Shown piece by piece: positions 30,092 to 42,693 of a stretch of DNA of 64,000 nt. Made by a program: the position numbers and the translations under genes. The stretch spans positions 124,001-188,000 of the forward strand of contig JASANG010001013.1 of assembly GCA_030248215.1 (NCBI GenBank), given 5' to 3'. The notes beneath the pieces were generated by a model. The model was not told the origin of the DNA. It searched no databases and saw only the letters and a program-made list of their open reading frames with translations. Origin of the DNA: Enoplolaimus lenunculus (taxonomy: Eukaryota; Nematoda; Enoplea; Enoplida; Thoracostomopsidae). Each line of letters opens with the position of its first letter. The stretch's first letter is position 1.

Positions 30092-31009
30092 TGTAAACTT
30101 TCGGTTGTTTAGAACACTTCCAGTTGAAAACCACGCGCTTGAGAGGCGAATTGTTAAAAATGACTGCAACTGAAAACAGATTTCAATTTGCTTGCTGGTT
30201 TGGCTTGGGCTTCACCAAATATTTGGCGACTGAGCTTCAAGTATCAAAAATTTTTCTAACCATTACAATTTAGTAGGTCGTTCTAAATGCACTAAAAGTG
30301 TATATTTTTTCAATTTAAATATTTTATTCATAATATATCCGGATATAAAGTATATCAATGTATTAAAGCTTCAATTTACACTGCAATAAATATATTTATT
30401 TTCTCGCGATTCAGTTCAGCTTTGAGATGAATTAGCGTCAGCGGTTCGATGTACGTTGAAAATTTGAAAATCCGTTGAAAATGATTATCAGCTTCCGTTC
30501 AAAGAAACATTTCAAAACCAAAAGAAATTGATCAACTATTCAAGCATTTTCTTTTAATTTTGTCTAAAAACTATCAGCTCCGAGGGTGGGGGTTGGCATG
30601 TCTGTAAACACGTCACCCTCCTCGCTATTCGTTGTAGTGGCCTTGGTAGTTTCAGTCTATTGGTTGGGTTAAATTTCAACCAATGACGTCATCTGTAGAA
30701 ACCGAGACAATTGTTTAGACTGCGAGCGACTAAAACCTTTTAGATCGGTTCGTGTTTTTTTCTCGTCTAAAAAGTACAATCGTCTATAGATCCTAAAATT
30801 ATAATTTACTAAAATTATAATTTCTCACATTTTGTCAAAGTTGTTTACCATTACAAAAAAACCTGTAAACAAACAGCTTAAAAACGGTACTTTCTCATGA
30901 GAACAGAGGCCATTTTTAGCCAAGCTTACTTGTTAGTGCGATCATATATTTTAGATGGGACATGTGAATGCATTTCACAAACGGATCAAAATCTGTCCAT
31001 GTGGCGAAA

Positions 31010-31260
31010 TTATAGTAACGAGGGGACCGGGTTGAGCCAGGGTCCAGTGGGTCTGTTTGACTGAGGGTACTGCACTGAAAGGTTGAAGTTGGTCCACGAG
31101 TGGTGGGTCCTGAGTAAAATGTTTCCGGCAAAATTAGTAAGGAGGTGAGTGGTTGAGCCAGGGCCCAGGTGTCCTGTTTGACTGAGGGTGCGACACCAAA
31201 AGGTTATATAGGAAAGTTGGTCCATAAGCAGAGAAGTGGTAGGTCCTGAGTAAGATTTTT
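31010..31260. repeat. Two-copy tandem duplication
   Basis: A block with TTGAGCCAGGG, CTGTTTGACTGAGGGT, AGTTGGTCCA and GTGGTGGGTCCTGAGTAA is repeated about 115 bp further on, with several changes. Confidence 0.7.
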
Positions 31261-31512
31261 CTTTAGAAACTTTCTTGCAAGCCATACTAACAATTTTTGC
31301 TTGAGGGACTGAAAATTGATTTGATAAATTTGATTGGCCTGTGGTCACTTTAATGATTCGCGAACGGATGTAAATTTTGTAGGGCGGAGTCTCCGGTATC
31401 TTCGGTGTATACGGTAAAGCTTTAGGAACCAGCGTTTGCATATAATCAGGTACTTAAAATAACACAAAACTGATTAGTGAAACGTTTTCTGAAGACAATT
31501 TTGTTGAATTAA

Positions 31513-31860
31513 CAAATATTCGTTTTCATTAGCGGATCCAAAGACGGCGAGGCGGTGTGCAACCCCCTTGTCAAAAATTTTTTGTGTTAAAATGGTAAGG
31601 TCCCTAAAAATATTCGTTTTCATTAGCGGATCCAAAGAGGGCGAGGCGGTGTGCAACCCCGTTGTCAAAAAATTTTTTGTGTTAAAATGGTAAGGTCCCT
31701 CCTGCCTTACAATTTTTCCGTCTGAAAAGTTTTTTGTAAAAAACAACAATTTTTTCTGCAGAATTTTGTTGTGATAAAATGGTAAAGTCTGTCCTGTTTT
31801 ACAATTTTTTGCCCTCAAAAACTTTTGGTGATAAAATGATAAGGTCCCACCCTACTTAAC
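31513..31860. repeat. Tandem duplication, about 95 bp, two close copies plus decayed units
   Basis: AAATATTCGTTTTCATTAGC through AAAATGGTAAGGTCCCT occurs twice with one or two differences, then weaker units with GATAAAATGGTAAAGTC and GATAAAATGATAAGGTC follow. Confidence 0.82.
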
Positions 31861-32557
31861 AATTTTTGCGTTACATAACTTTTATCAGGCTGTCTCCACC
31901 GTCAAAAAACTTTTGGATCCGCGTCTGTTCGTTTCCTAATTTTTCCCTGATTTACACTTGTTAAAATGCTCAGCGGTACAAACTTTTAATGTTGGTTTGA
32001 AATTTTAGTATACTAAAATTTATTGAAAAATTTTAAATTTCAGCCAAAATTTGATAACAACAAAACTTGGCTCTAGACACTACTTAATCTAACTTGGTTC
32101 GTAAGCGCGTAGTCAAAATCTTTGACACCCTAATTTGTCAGGTTTTGAAACCTTATTTAGGTCAATAACCGAGTATCCGTTTCCGGTAAAATTGGGCATT
32201 TGTTTGCGGTTTCGTTGGTGTATGTTCCAGTTGTCGTGACAGAATGATAAAATATTGGTGAAACTTTCACACTTGATTATCTGTTTTCCGGTTCCGTTAT
32301 TTCGATCGCTATTCGTTTCTGATATTTTCTACTCTTCGTTCACTTCGTGCTAATCTAATAAGCCGATCGCTTATAAACCCTCATCTAATACCGCGAGCCA
32401 ATGGAATCACAGTTTGCTCGAGTCGCCGTAGGTCTAAAAAAACAAAGTTTGAGTTGACTCATTCAAACTTTTGAAATTGGGACATATATTTCATGCGGCG
32501 AGCGTTTTCCAGCGCTGTGACGAATTTCATTCATATCAAACGCCGTAGTTGGTGTGT

Positions 32558-32608
32558 TTGAAAACCTATTGCTAACTGATGATAGATGCTACAGCTGTTT
32601 GAGAATAC
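32558..32608. mobile_element. TATTCTCAAATG MITE right arm
   Basis: Right arm only: CTAACTGATGATAGATGCTA to GTTTGAGAATAC. Confidence 0.6.
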
Positions 32609-32715
32609 AGTTCTGAATGAATTTTTACCGACTTAGTCATCGAAAACCTTGAGTAGGCTTCCAAGGTTACTTGCACAATCTGTCGTAAAGAAAATTTGGA
32701 TCTTTTCAGTTATCA

Positions 32716-32775
32716 GCCGCCCAGCCGGCGTTTGCCCAAAAAGGGTTGGATTTTAAAATTGTCGGCATATTTGAG
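32716..32775. repeat. Dispersed repeat, copy 1
   Basis: CAGCCGGCGTTTGCCCAAAA and GCATATTTGAGTTTCTC match 49496-49558. Confidence 0.5.
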
Positions 32776-32949
32776 TTTCTCTCGGCCTCCACTGATCATT
32801 CAAGGCCCAAATTTGAATTTTTGAAAACCTAAATCGAACCAAATTTGAATTTTGGAAAACCTAAATCGAACCATTTTTCGGCAAATACCGGCTGATGAGC
32901 GAATAACCGAAAAAACCCTGAAATTTTGGTTTATGTAGAGGTCCAATTG

Positions 32950-33126
32950 GCGAATGTAAACAACACAGCCTTACCAGTAGCATATGGATATTCCTAAGCT
33001 TATACCTAAGCCAAAGTGGAAGAATGAGCTTGCACGTAAACCTAAGCAAAAAATTAGTCTACAGCTGAAGCTAACTCTATTGCAGTCCCACAGTAAAATA
33101 CGTTCCGCCGCTGATATTTACATGGA
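32950..33126 (-). mobile_element. TTAGGC MITE (subfamily 1), interior contracted
   Basis: Decayed ends. The flanks TCCAATTG and CCCAATTG match 7 of 8. The interior holds only two or three CCTAAG steps. Confidence 0.75.
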
Positions 33127-34194
33127 CCCAATTGCCAATACGGTATTGTGCCTGATTAATTTTCTGAAATGGTTGTTTTTCGGAATCGTTGTGGAACCAG
33201 AGGCCCGTTTATGGACTCGGCCCTCGGCTTAACGTCCTTAATTGAAAATGGGCGTATATTCAAAGAATTACATATAATATATACGAAAAAATATAACCTG
33301 ATATAAAGGACTAGAAATACTGCGGTACAAATATAAGCTCCAACACTACTACCCAGTTAGAACATGGCCATTGTTAGCAGTAAAAGTTAACCTAAAACGC
33401 ATATTCCTCAAGGTGTTTCCGGTCAAACTAATGGTTAACGGTAAAAAATGGCTCGTTTTTAGTTAGTAATTTTTTCCATAAAAGCGAAGCTTTTTAAAGC
33501 AACTTGGCTCTAAGCGTAGACAGACCTGTTCTTAGAAATCTACTCCAATCGCTTATATGGCGTATTTGACTTTGGAGTATATTGAAATTAATCAGCTGGT
33601 AATCCAAAATGTTTCAAAAAAAAGACTAAATTTAGACGTTTGATTTTTGAGTAAAATGGCCCATAAAATAATGCAAATTATAATTTAAGTAATTTTTTTC
33701 CTAAATTTTTTTTACTTAAAATATGGTTTTACGAATATTACCGATAATTATTTTTAAAATCAGCTGTAAAATGGGATCGGATGGAGAAATTGAACAGATT
33801 TATCACTTTTCTAAATTTCTAAAGAACCGATTTACGATAAGTTGCTTGCTGGATTCTTGGGCCCAGCAAATAAGGATGTATAAATCAGGCTACTGCCCTA
33901 ACGAACATATTGATTGTGCTCATATACAAGAACTAGAAAGCTGAATCGCAACAAGACGTGAATTTAGACCTGTAATGTTACAATTAGCTGTTAGCTTGCA
34001 TTCAAAAATATACTTTGGGTCATCCACGTTATAATGTTTACGCAGATGTAAAAAATTGTACCCCCTTTTCGGATCGCCACCTCTGTTAAGATCCACTTTG
34101 TTCGCGTGATGTTTGTGACCTCAGATCATTTGAAGACCACGAAGACAAACAAAACTCTCTAAAAAGGCATTTTGGTTTGTCACAACACTCACGG
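33127..34194. other. No gene seen
   Basis: Unique AT-rich DNA; a 73-residue frame at 33723 has no recognisable domain. Confidence 0.45.
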
Positions 34195-34416
34195 TACAGT
34201 GTAAAAAATGGGGAGTCAAATCGACTCTCTCGGAAATAGGATTTTCCTGACTACACAACTGAGTCAAAATTCGAATCAGCCAGAGTCAAATTGGATTCAT
34301 TGAATCGCTGGGTGAGTCGAATTTGACTCTGGTGGAGTTACATTTGACTCAGTTTGTGTAGGCAGGAAAAGCCTATTTCCGAGAGAGTCAATTTGACTCC
34401 CCATTTTTACAGTGTT
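34195..34416. mobile_element. GAGTCAAATTGACTC MITE
   Basis: Ends ACAGTGTAAAAAATGGGGAG and CTCCCCATTTTTACAGTGT, a near-perfect inverse. Confidence 0.85.
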
Positions 34417-34972
34417 CAGTGACTGATTTTTGGCATAGTCCGTGGGAACGGACTTCAAAAATGTATTTATTTTAACATGTAAATATGTGTTGAAAATACG
34501 TGTTCGTATTTATTTCGCCTCGAATTCTCCCACGAAACATTTTTGTGCCATACGTCATAGAAATTCATCCCAGCCTATCTTTGTTAACCCCTTTTCGTCT
34601 CTGACGAAAGATGTGATTGCCAGAGCGAGCCCCCATTTTTGAGTTTTATTTTTAAATAAATTCAAAAATATATTTTCAGCGGAAATAAAATATCTCAAAA
34701 TCGGTATTTTATAGAAATTTTCTCATTATAAGCAATAAGTTTATAATTCGTAAATTATAAATGATTTAAACTGCTACGATTTTAGACTCATGGGTATTTT
34801 TTAAGATTTTCAAATTTTGAATGACAACACCATATGAAACATGAATATACAATTTGCTTGTAGAATTTATTTATCTCAGTTAACATATATATTTATATTA
34901 ACTGAAACTGATTTCAAATCAACTATAGAGCCATGGCTCCTATGAAGGGTCCGCTCTTGCGGCGACCTTCAC

Positions 34973-35131
34973 GCGGACCCGTAGCCAAGGGAAGCCAAGG
35001 GGCTCAGCCCCCCCGGGAAAAAATTTGCCCCCTAAAAAATTTTCAACCTTGCTTGCCAGTCACTAAAAACCCTTGAATGCCCCTCCTAAAAATTTTCAGC
35101 CCCCTAGCATGGTGAGCTGGCTACGGGTCTA
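34973..35131. mobile_element. CCCGTAGCC-type repeat
   Basis: Starts GCGGACCCGTAGCCAAGGG, core TTTTCAACCTTGCTTGCCAG, ends GGTGAGCTGGCTACGGGTC. Confidence 0.82.
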
Positions 35132-36385
35132 CCCACACGTTTAGAATTTACGAAGAAAATACTACCAAATAGTTATCAAATAGTTTACAATACGATAGAA
35201 CCTGATTAATGTTAGGTACCTCAAAAACGACCGTTCTTTAGCTGGAATCTTCTAAGCTTTAAAACCTATAAAAACCAGGTTTGTAAACCTGGGTTGAATC
35301 GCATATTTATTCATGCATAAATACCCGATTATTGCTTTGAAATCTAAACGTAAGTAGTACATAAGGAAACAAAGCTTATATATATATTAAAAAAATACAT
35401 TTATGTATACATTAATGAATTGAAAATAAGTTGAATAACCAGTTGAATGAATCAAAGTACCGGAACTGTAGCTAGGAACCAGAAACCCTTATCACGAGCT
35501 TCTCTTTGAACCTAAACACAACTTATGACAATAGAACTTTTTGGTTGGTGTTGCCAAAAAATGCCGTCGCCTCAGAATTTAGGCAAAACGTGTATAACAT
35601 ATTTGGTTAAGGTATTCAAGCCCGAGACCAATTGCAGCCTGATGGCGGGTGCCAAACAATTTTATAGTTTCGTAATTTTGATGACGTCAGCGTGACATTG
35701 AAATTGAAAATGACAAAAATTGGCTGGACAGGTGAAGTTATACCAGGTTAACGGAACACGTCAATAATGACTTAGTATTAAAGTTTGTGGACTCGATACG
35801 AGCTTGATAGCTATACTTATATCAACAATGGCGGATGCAGAATTATCTGGTGGAAGCGAATTTTTTTATTGCTGGACATTGTATAAATTTTAAGGTTCGT
35901 TGTGTAGCGAATGATTTCATATAATAAAATTGACCAGTTGCGCCGAACGCGAAGAGTAACTCAAATTATTCCAGATGCAAACAAGCCGACTGTTTCACTA
36001 TATTTGGCCAGAACACACATTGTTAGCTTCAGGTGACCTATTTGCATTGCAAAATTTAAAATACTGCAGCGTCGTCAACGGATAACATCACCCTCATCCA
36101 ATCCCGACTCGGCCATTGCATATGGACTTCGAGTTAAAATTAGATTTAAGCTCATACAATCGTACAGTGTTTGTAGTCCCAAGAGTCCAATTGGTACGCA
36201 ATATAACAAACTTGGAGCAAATACAGACCCAAAAAACTAAATTACAGTTCGGCAAAATTATACCTTTTTGGTCATATTTTATCGGCGTTTTTAGGCTAAA
36301 TTTAAAAGTAACTTTTTTAAAAATAGCAGGATCCCACTGGTGGGTACTATGGAATCCAGAGGGGGGGTGAAAGGTGGCGTACTGC
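35132..36385. other. No gene seen
   Basis: Unique sequence; frames at 36094-36450 overlap on both strands and match nothing known to me. Confidence 0.45.
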
Positions 36386-36525
36386 CAGTTACCCGAATAA
36401 GATGGAGGGAGGTAATAAACGGAAGCTCGCATTTTGAGTCGTATAATCAACAGGAGCGTGTATCGTTAATAAGAGTCGGTAAGCGGATAGAGTCCATAAA
36501 CTCTAAATCTCTTCCTTAAAATTGT
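36386..36525. mobile_element. CTGTAGTGACCCG MITE fragment
   Basis: Contains CCGAATAAGATGGAGGGAGG and the family interior (AAGAGTCGGTAAGCGGATAG), without clean ends. Confidence 0.55.
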
Positions 36526-36563
36526 CCCAATCACAAAATTGACACGTTTTAGATATCCCACCT

Positions 36564-36695
36564 GCACTGTAACTTTTGATGAGTTGATTAGCAATTCAGA
36601 ATTCTGAGTTCTGAAATACTTGATTCAGATCAGGACCTCTGAGTGGATTCATTTCGTTCTGAGTTAAAATCAACTCACTGGAATTTACATTGTAG
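36564..36695. mobile_element. GAGTTGATT MITE, short
   Basis: Ends CACTGTAACTTTTGATGAG and CACTGGAATTTACATTGTA; internally deleted relative to the 245-bp copies. Confidence 0.7.
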
Positions 36696-37157
36696 TTTTT
36701 GAAGTAGGAGGGCTATCAGGGATAGTTTTTCAAGTAGGAGGGTTATCAGGGGTAGTTTTTCAAGTAGGAGGGTTATCAGGGGTAGTTTTTCAAGTATGAA
36801 GGCTATCAGAGGTAGTTTTTCAAGTAGGAGGGTTATCAGGGGTAGTTTTTCAAGTAGGAGGGTTATCAGGGGTAGTTTTTCAAGTAGGAAGGCTATCAGA
36901 GGTAGTTTTTCAAGTAGGAGGGTTATCAGGGGTAGTTTTTCAAGTAGGAAGGCTATCAGAGGTAGTTTTTCAAGTAGGAGGGTTATCAGGGGTAGTTTTT
37001 CAAGTAGGAAGGCTATCAGAGGTAGTTTTTCAAGTAGGAGGGTTATCAGGGGTAGTTTTTCAAGCAGGAGGGTTATCAGGGGTAGTTTTTAAAGTAGGAG
37101 GGCTATCAGGGATAGTTTTTCAAGTAGGGTTTTTGAAGTAGGAGGGCTATCAGGGGA
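36693..37157. repeat. 30-bp tandem repeat, about 15 units, two alternating types
   Basis: Unit GTAGTTTTTCAAGTAGGAGG followed by GTTATCAGGG. One variant reads AAGGCTATCAGA. Over 36850-37050 the two types alternate, giving a 60-bp higher-order repeat. Confidence 0.93.
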
Positions 37158-37309
37158 AACAATGGTCTAGCCACGTCTTATAGTGTATATTTTCAGAATC
37201 CTTTTGTAGGCGAATGCTCATTCGCTATATGTAATGCCGTATAATGCAACACAATTTATGCTTATCGGCAGCATCCGTGTCGATACATAGCTAACTATGA
37301 AAGTATAGG

Positions 37310-37395
37310 TCCACACGCGGACTGTATGTCATTGTGGCAGAGCGTTCGTTTAAGGATCCGTAGGCTTTACAGTTCAAATCCAACACATGCCTGCT
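37310..37395 (+). other. tRNA-like SINE head
   Basis: GTGGCAGAGCGTTCGTTTAA resembles box A and CAGTTCAAATCC resembles box B, about 40 nt apart. Stems are poor, so a SINE relic is more likely than a gene. Confidence 0.4.
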
Positions 37396-37599
37396 TCTTT
37401 CAACTGCTTAGTTAAAAGGTCTTATATCTGGATCGTACTCCAGGCAGATATCCTTCATCAGGAAAACGAAACACTAGTTTGGAACAGAATCTGAGTATGC
37501 CCTTAGCAATCATCCGGATACCGGCTCCCATATCCCTATGTGGATACCAAGGACTGAAATGTCGACGGATGTGCCATTAAATTGAGCATAGTTTTAAGG

Positions 37600-37640
37600 A
37601 AGATAGGCGAAGGATTAGGTTTAGGTTTAGGCTTACGAGT
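37600..37640 (+). repeat. Short TTAGGT/TTAGGC run
   Basis: A brief GGATTAGGTTTAGGTTTAGG run with no MITE ends, directly before a partial GAGTCAAA element. Confidence 0.4.
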
Positions 37641-37716
37641 CGAATTTGACTCAGTTTGCGTAGTCCGGAAAAGCATATTTCGGAGGAGCAATTTGACTCA
37701 CCATTTTTGCAGTGTG
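37636..37716. mobile_element. GAGTCAAATTGACTC MITE, right half
   Basis: Right arm only, ending TGACTCACCATTTTTGCAGTG. Confidence 0.7.
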
Positions 37717-38944
37717 TATGCTCTCTGGTTAAATTTAAAAAATAAACTGTAATGATACCGAAACGAACCTATAAAATAGTTTTTAGGTTTCTTTTTTAAT
37801 CCAAAACTGGTCAAAGTTTTGTATGCCACACCATCTCGTAAACTTTAACCAAATACCAGTTTTTCACATTGCCTATTTTCAGAGGGCCGCGCTACATTAT
37901 GACACCTCCGAGCCAGGGGCCGCTAGCCAAGCAGACTGAGATCAGGCTAAAAAGGTTATTGCAATATTTTGTTAACAGAGGGGGTCGAATGCTAATTCTT
38001 GTCCACCCGCACCCCCTATTACAGCATTCAAAGTTAAGACCACCAAAAAAGCCCGTTTATACAAATGATATTTTAGTGGAAACTAAACGAAATTTGATCT
38101 GTTTTATAAAAATAAAGTTTTATAATTATATTACCAAACCAGCACCTTTAGGCTCGGAGTCTTTAGGTTAAGCACAAGCTTTATCAAAACCAGGCCAATG
38201 GTTTGAACAGAACGTAGCAACCACGTTCGCATCGAGACGAGGGGGCGTGGCGCTGTTGCTGCCCCCCCATCCAATTTGTTTCGGCAACAGCATTACGTTA
38301 TTGAGTAATCACTATAAACTTGGCAATAAAGGTGGGGTGAATGGTTTTCGATGCTGATCCCCACAATCTAGATTTCTGGGTACACCAATGCATTTATTTG
38401 TGAAAGATCATGATATAACACTGGTAATATGGTCACAGTCATTCAAACAATCAAGTCAATGTAATGTACTCGTATAAATCTGTTAAACAGTGCCAGATCG
38501 AGAAATTTCGGACTCGGCTTGTGTGTGACAGATGCAGCAGTGAAAAAAGTTCGTGAGCGAAACGAGCAGAAAGCTATCAAACCGCGCTTTCAGAGCTAAA
38601 TTACAATGCAATACTTTTCTCTTAATTCCTGTCAGGGGGCATGACTTTGGTGGCCCCCATTAAATCAAACAGCGGAGCCGGGTTCCATGTATCGTCATAC
38701 GCGTCCGGCTGGTCATAACAGCTACTTTAATAAAGTTCCTGGGCTCAAACCTTTGTATTCCTGAACCCGGACATAAATTGTGTTTCGGCTTACAAGCCTT
38801 CAAAGACTACCCGCAGATAAAACCGAAATACGTTTTGTTAGTCATAACGTCTATAATTAGTATCCGGTCAAAACCGCCTAAACAACTTTAGTTCACATAA
38901 AAAATATACTAAAATTCATTTTCTACCTAAAATTTTATACACGC
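37717..38944. other. No gene seen
   Basis: Unique sequence; a 100-residue frame at 37869 lacks domain features. Confidence 0.45.
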
Positions 38945-39112
38945 AGGCCAGTAGCCAGCTCCCCTTGCTATGGAGGGGGCTAGAAATGGTTCAGTAGGGG
39001 CATTCAAGGGGTTTCAATGACTTACAGACAAGGTTGAAAATTTTCTAGGGGCGGGGGGCAAAATTGTTCCAGGGGGGGCTGAACACCTGTGCCATCCCCT
39101 TGGCTACGGGCC
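38945..39112. mobile_element. CCCGTAGCC-type repeat, reversed
   Basis: Starts GGCCAGTAGCCAGCTCCCC and ends CCCTTGGCTACGGGCCC. Confidence 0.8.
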
Positions 39113-39268
39113 CATTTAAAGGCATGCTTTTAAAAGGTCGCTTTTCCGTTCTGAGACAGGCTCACGATAAGAAAAAAGTTACAAGGGCGAAAGCGAGTAT
39201 TCCCTGACAGAAGCAAGCTTAACTTGTTAGGGGGTTAAAAAAGTTTAAGGACAGCTTGAGTAGATACA

Positions 39269-39469
39269 CTGCAAAAAATAGTGAGTCAAATTGACTCTCT
39301 CCGAAACAGGCTTTACATGACTATGCAATCTGAATCAGATTAGACTCCACGTGAGTCAAACGTGCGACTCAGTGAGTTGAATTGGACTCTCTCGCAGTCA
39401 AATTTGACACAGTTGGTGTAGTCTCGTAGAGCCTATTTCGGAGACAGTCAATTTGACGGATCATTGCAG
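39269..39469. mobile_element. GAGTCAAATTGACTC MITE
   Basis: Left end CACTGCAAAAAATAGTGAGT; the right end (GTCAATTTGACGGATCATTGC) is decayed. Confidence 0.8.
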
Positions 39470-39597
39470 TCTACCGACCAAACCGAAAAGCAAGGTGTCC
39501 CAAGAATAAGTTGCACAACAACCAAAACCACAGCGTTTTACAAGTACATTTCAGTGCGTTTGACAATTCCTATTTTAATAGTTCAGACAAGTGACCG

Positions 39598-39802
39598 TAT
39601 TCTCAAATGTGTGTAGCATCTATCTCCAATTAGTGACAGGTTCTGAAACAAGTGACCTGTACAAACGTGGTATTCTGTACAATAGTACGACTGGCTAAAA
39701 TCCAAATACTGTGCTAATTTACGAAGCATTTCATTGGTTAAAGTTCAAAAGAGACAAAACCTATCAGCAACTAATGATAGATGCTATAGCCATTTGATAA
39801 TT
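39598..39802. mobile_element. TATTCTCAAATG MITE
   Basis: Ends TATTCTCAAATGTGTGTAGC and GCTATAGCCATTTGATAAT. Confidence 0.82.
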
Positions 39803-39922
39803 CCTACAGGAACATAGTGACAATTTCATTTCGGAAATGGTGTAAGCTTAGATATTTTTTACGACCGAACGAGTAAATTTCTTTGCGTCAAAGATTCTCA
39901 ATGGCAGACGTTGTGAAACCTA

Positions 39923-40227
39923 CTTAAGTATAGCCTCATACTAAATATTTGCTAAGCAAATACTTAACCAATTTTTCGTTTCTAAAAGCGTGTTTAAGTT
40001 AAGTAAATACTAAAGTCGCTGAATAAATGTTGATTTAAATAGACTGAGCGTTTCGTTTTACTAATCTTTGGTTTGTTAGGTTCGCAGCGTCAGGATGCTT
40101 GCTGAGCCTAAACGCAAAATGATGATTTTTGACTTATCGCAAATCGGTCGAAAATGTCATTTATTTGTTTTTGCTAAAAAAAAGTTAAGTATTTGCTTAA
40201 GTCCGTGACTTAAGTATACGCATTACT
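39923..40227. mobile_element. Possible ACTTAAGTAT MITE
   Basis: ACTTAAGTATAG near the left and ACTTAAGTATACG near the right, with AAGCAAATACTTAAC facing GTTAAGTATTTGCTTAA. The ends are not well defined. Confidence 0.45.
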
Positions 40228-40339
40228 TAATAAACACAACTGAAGAACTTAAATAAGATTTGGGATTTTGGAAACACAGCTAACAACTATTCAAATCTCC
40301 TTATAACGCACTTCCACGACTTCAAATACGGCGTCGGAC

Positions 40340-40505
40340 TCATAGCCAGAGCGGAGCCAGATGCGACTGAGTCCCGTCCCCTGGAAGACGTCTCCCCTTA
40401 GAAAAATTTCAGCCTTGCTTGTAAGTCATACAAAACACTTGTATATGACTGCTGGAAAATGTATAGCCCCCCCCCTTAGCATGGCACGCTGCCTACAGTC
40501 CTGAA
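40340..40505. mobile_element. CCCGTAGCC-type repeat
   Basis: Starts CTCATAGCCAGAGCGGAGCC, core TTTCAGCCTTGCTTGTAAGT, ends decayed GCCTACAGTCCTG. Confidence 0.7.
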
Positions 40506-40737
40506 CGGCGTATATCACATGTATTGTTCCTTACAAAATAGGCCTGCGGCTTTTAACCTTTTATCAACTCGCGATCGCTGGCACACACATTTTTGGCCCG
40601 GAAGCCCGAGATGGAGATTTTACGTTAGCATACAAGCCAGAAATACCAAACGGCAATAGAGCCCCATCACCGTATAACGTTATCCCACAAATTTCAAGGA
40701 TATACCGCTTGTATAACAGTAGTTTCAAAGTTATGAT

Positions 40738-40774
40738 AAACTGCCGATAGTTGCTACACACATTTGAGAATATT
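40738..40774. mobile_element. TATTCTCAAATG MITE right arm
   Basis: Right terminus only (GCTACACACATTTGAGAATA). Confidence 0.6.
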
Positions 40775-40822
40775 AGACCTCGCAATATCAAACGAACCCA
40801 ATCTTTTTACATCTGAAGGTAA

Positions 40823-40826
<4 letters not shown>

Positions 40827-40920
<94 letters not shown>

Positions 40921-40935
40921 GTATGTATGTATGTA
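40827..40935. repeat. TA microsatellite
   Basis: About 85 bp of pure AT followed by GTATGTAT variants. Confidence 0.95.
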
Positions 40936-41289
40936 TATATATGTATGTATATTATGCATATATATTTATTTATTTATTTGACGCAATTATATATTTGTTG
41001 GCCATTATGGTCACGCAATACCGAAACTTAAACCGTTGTTGCTATTCTATGAAGCAAAGTTTAGCTTCGATCTTACCGGGTGATCACGCAACAAGCAATT
41101 CGGGTTCATTTAAATCTCAAATCGGAACCGAAAACAATAAATATATACAAACATGAATATATTCTGATGGATGACACAAAAAAACTGGCACTTTTACAAG
41201 CTTTAGAACTAAACCGTTTCGTTGAAATATGAAAGTTGAAATTAAAACCAAAATTGAGAACCGGTTTGTTGAAAATTCACACGATAAAG

Positions 41290-41666
41290 CAGGGTGTAAC
41301 CAGATTTGAAAAATACCGGGAACCGGAGGTCAACAAAATTCGCGGAAGTCGGAGCTGGAGGTGAAACCGGAACAGCAAAAAATATACGGTATTTGAAATG
41401 ATGTTCAATTTGCTAATTTTAGCCAAATATCTGTAAAGTGCTGTGAAATGTTTTGGTTTTACGCTTACTTTTTTACGAAATCTACGCAATTTTTTCATCA
41501 AAATTGTACCAAAAGTTAAAACAAAACCAGCCACACAAATAAATGTTGTAAAAACTATACAAAATTTTACTACCGAAATTTGCGGAATCTCTGACAAAAA
41601 TTCTACCGGAGGGTGGAGTCGTTGGTTGATTTTTTGAGCGGAAGACTGACGTCCAGTTGTACCCTG
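41290..41666. mobile_element. CAGGGTG element, possible hAT-like MITE
   Basis: Ends CAGGGTGTAACCAGA and GTCCAGTTGTACCCTG, 377 bp. The 8-bp flanks do not match well. A 106-residue frame inside is unlike any protein I know. Confidence 0.6.
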
Positions 41667-41928
41667 ACGACGAGTACAGCGTCGGCCAGAAATTGAGCAA
41701 AAAACACGAATTATTTTTGAACTCGACGAGTGTTCGAACGAGAGATAATTTTTTCAATTTATTTGGTTGAAAAATACGCTATGAGCTTCAGATGAACATT
41801 TTGCAATACAAAATTTTCACAACGGTACGGCATGCAGAGAACGCATCCATCCACCCTATGTCACAAATCTGCCATTGACTCTGAGTGTAAGAGTTTGGCA
41901 AAATTGTTTTCTACCCTGAAATAGTTTA

Positions 41929-42196
41929 ACCCTTTCACTCATAGAGTATACTATGAGCCACTAAATACAATAATGTACGAGCAATACACACACTGTGAGC
42001 AGTGTTTAACATTTGTAACATATATGCGCAGAGCAAAATCTCCACAAGACGTGAGAGCCCCCTCGGGCTCCAGCGTCAAGCTCCTATAGCTCAGTGGTCA
42101 TCGTAAACACCTCCCATCCGAGAGGCTGGGGATCGAATCTTACCTTGAAAGTTTATCTCATATGAAATTGAAAATATTCATGTGAGAAAGGATTAA
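41929..42196 (+). mobile_element. tRNA-bearing TIR element, copy 2
   Basis: Very similar to copy 1 along its whole length; tRNA-like part at 42080-42148 with TAGCTCAGTGGTC and GGGATCGAATCT. The right end is GAGAAAGGATTA. No clear target duplication. Confidence 0.82.
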
Positions 42197-42539
42197 TGGA
42201 AAAATGCTCAGTTAGTATCTATAATAACATTAAATATTTTTGTATGTGTGGAACGGTACTGCGGTCAGATATCTGTAACGAGGGTAAACGCCCAACCGGT
42301 TTCGTTTCTGTTGTTCATTTCAAATTATTCTAAAATTTCCATCACTTAGAATCTGTTGACAAATATACTATTCGGCTTTTCTAAACACCGTTTTGGCTTA
42401 CTGGGTTTTGCAATCCAAATCACCGACAACTGTACGGCTCGAAATTCCTCGTGGGAAATGTTCGGTGCAGAAGCAAGAAAAATTAAAAACACAACGTCTC
42501 TTTGTGACTCGATTACCAACCACAAAGTAGGACCAGGCC

Positions 42540-42690
42540 GGCCAATGTTATTTTTAGGGGCGTAACAGTTGATTAAGCGTATTCCTACGCCTAAGCCTAA
42601 GCCTAAGGAAAAAAATTGTAGTCTAGAATGTATACCAACTCTTTTACGGACCCATCAAAAAACTTTACGTCTCTTAAAGTAACATTAGCC
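42540..42690 (-). mobile_element. TTAGGC MITE (subfamily 3), short
   Basis: Ends GGCCAATGTTATTTTTAG and AAAGTAACATTAGCC, with two CCTAAG steps inside. The flanks ACCAGGCC and ATCAGGCC match 7 of 8. Confidence 0.85.
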
Positions 42691-42693
42691 ATC

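Larger units (their letters stand above)
30092..32557. other. No gene seen; local duplications
   Basis: Only the two tandem duplications at 31010 and 31513. A stretch near 32168-32330 (TATCCGTTTCCGG words) may be a relic of the CAGGGTG family. Confidence 0.45.

Noticed and set aside
36796-37092. 98-residue frame of RGSFSSRRVI repeats
   Set aside because: Product of a 30-bp tandem repeat; no gene context.
41277-41597. 106-residue frame with hydrophobic start
   Set aside because: Lies within a CAGGGTG-ended element, has no homologue I recognise and no splice or start support.
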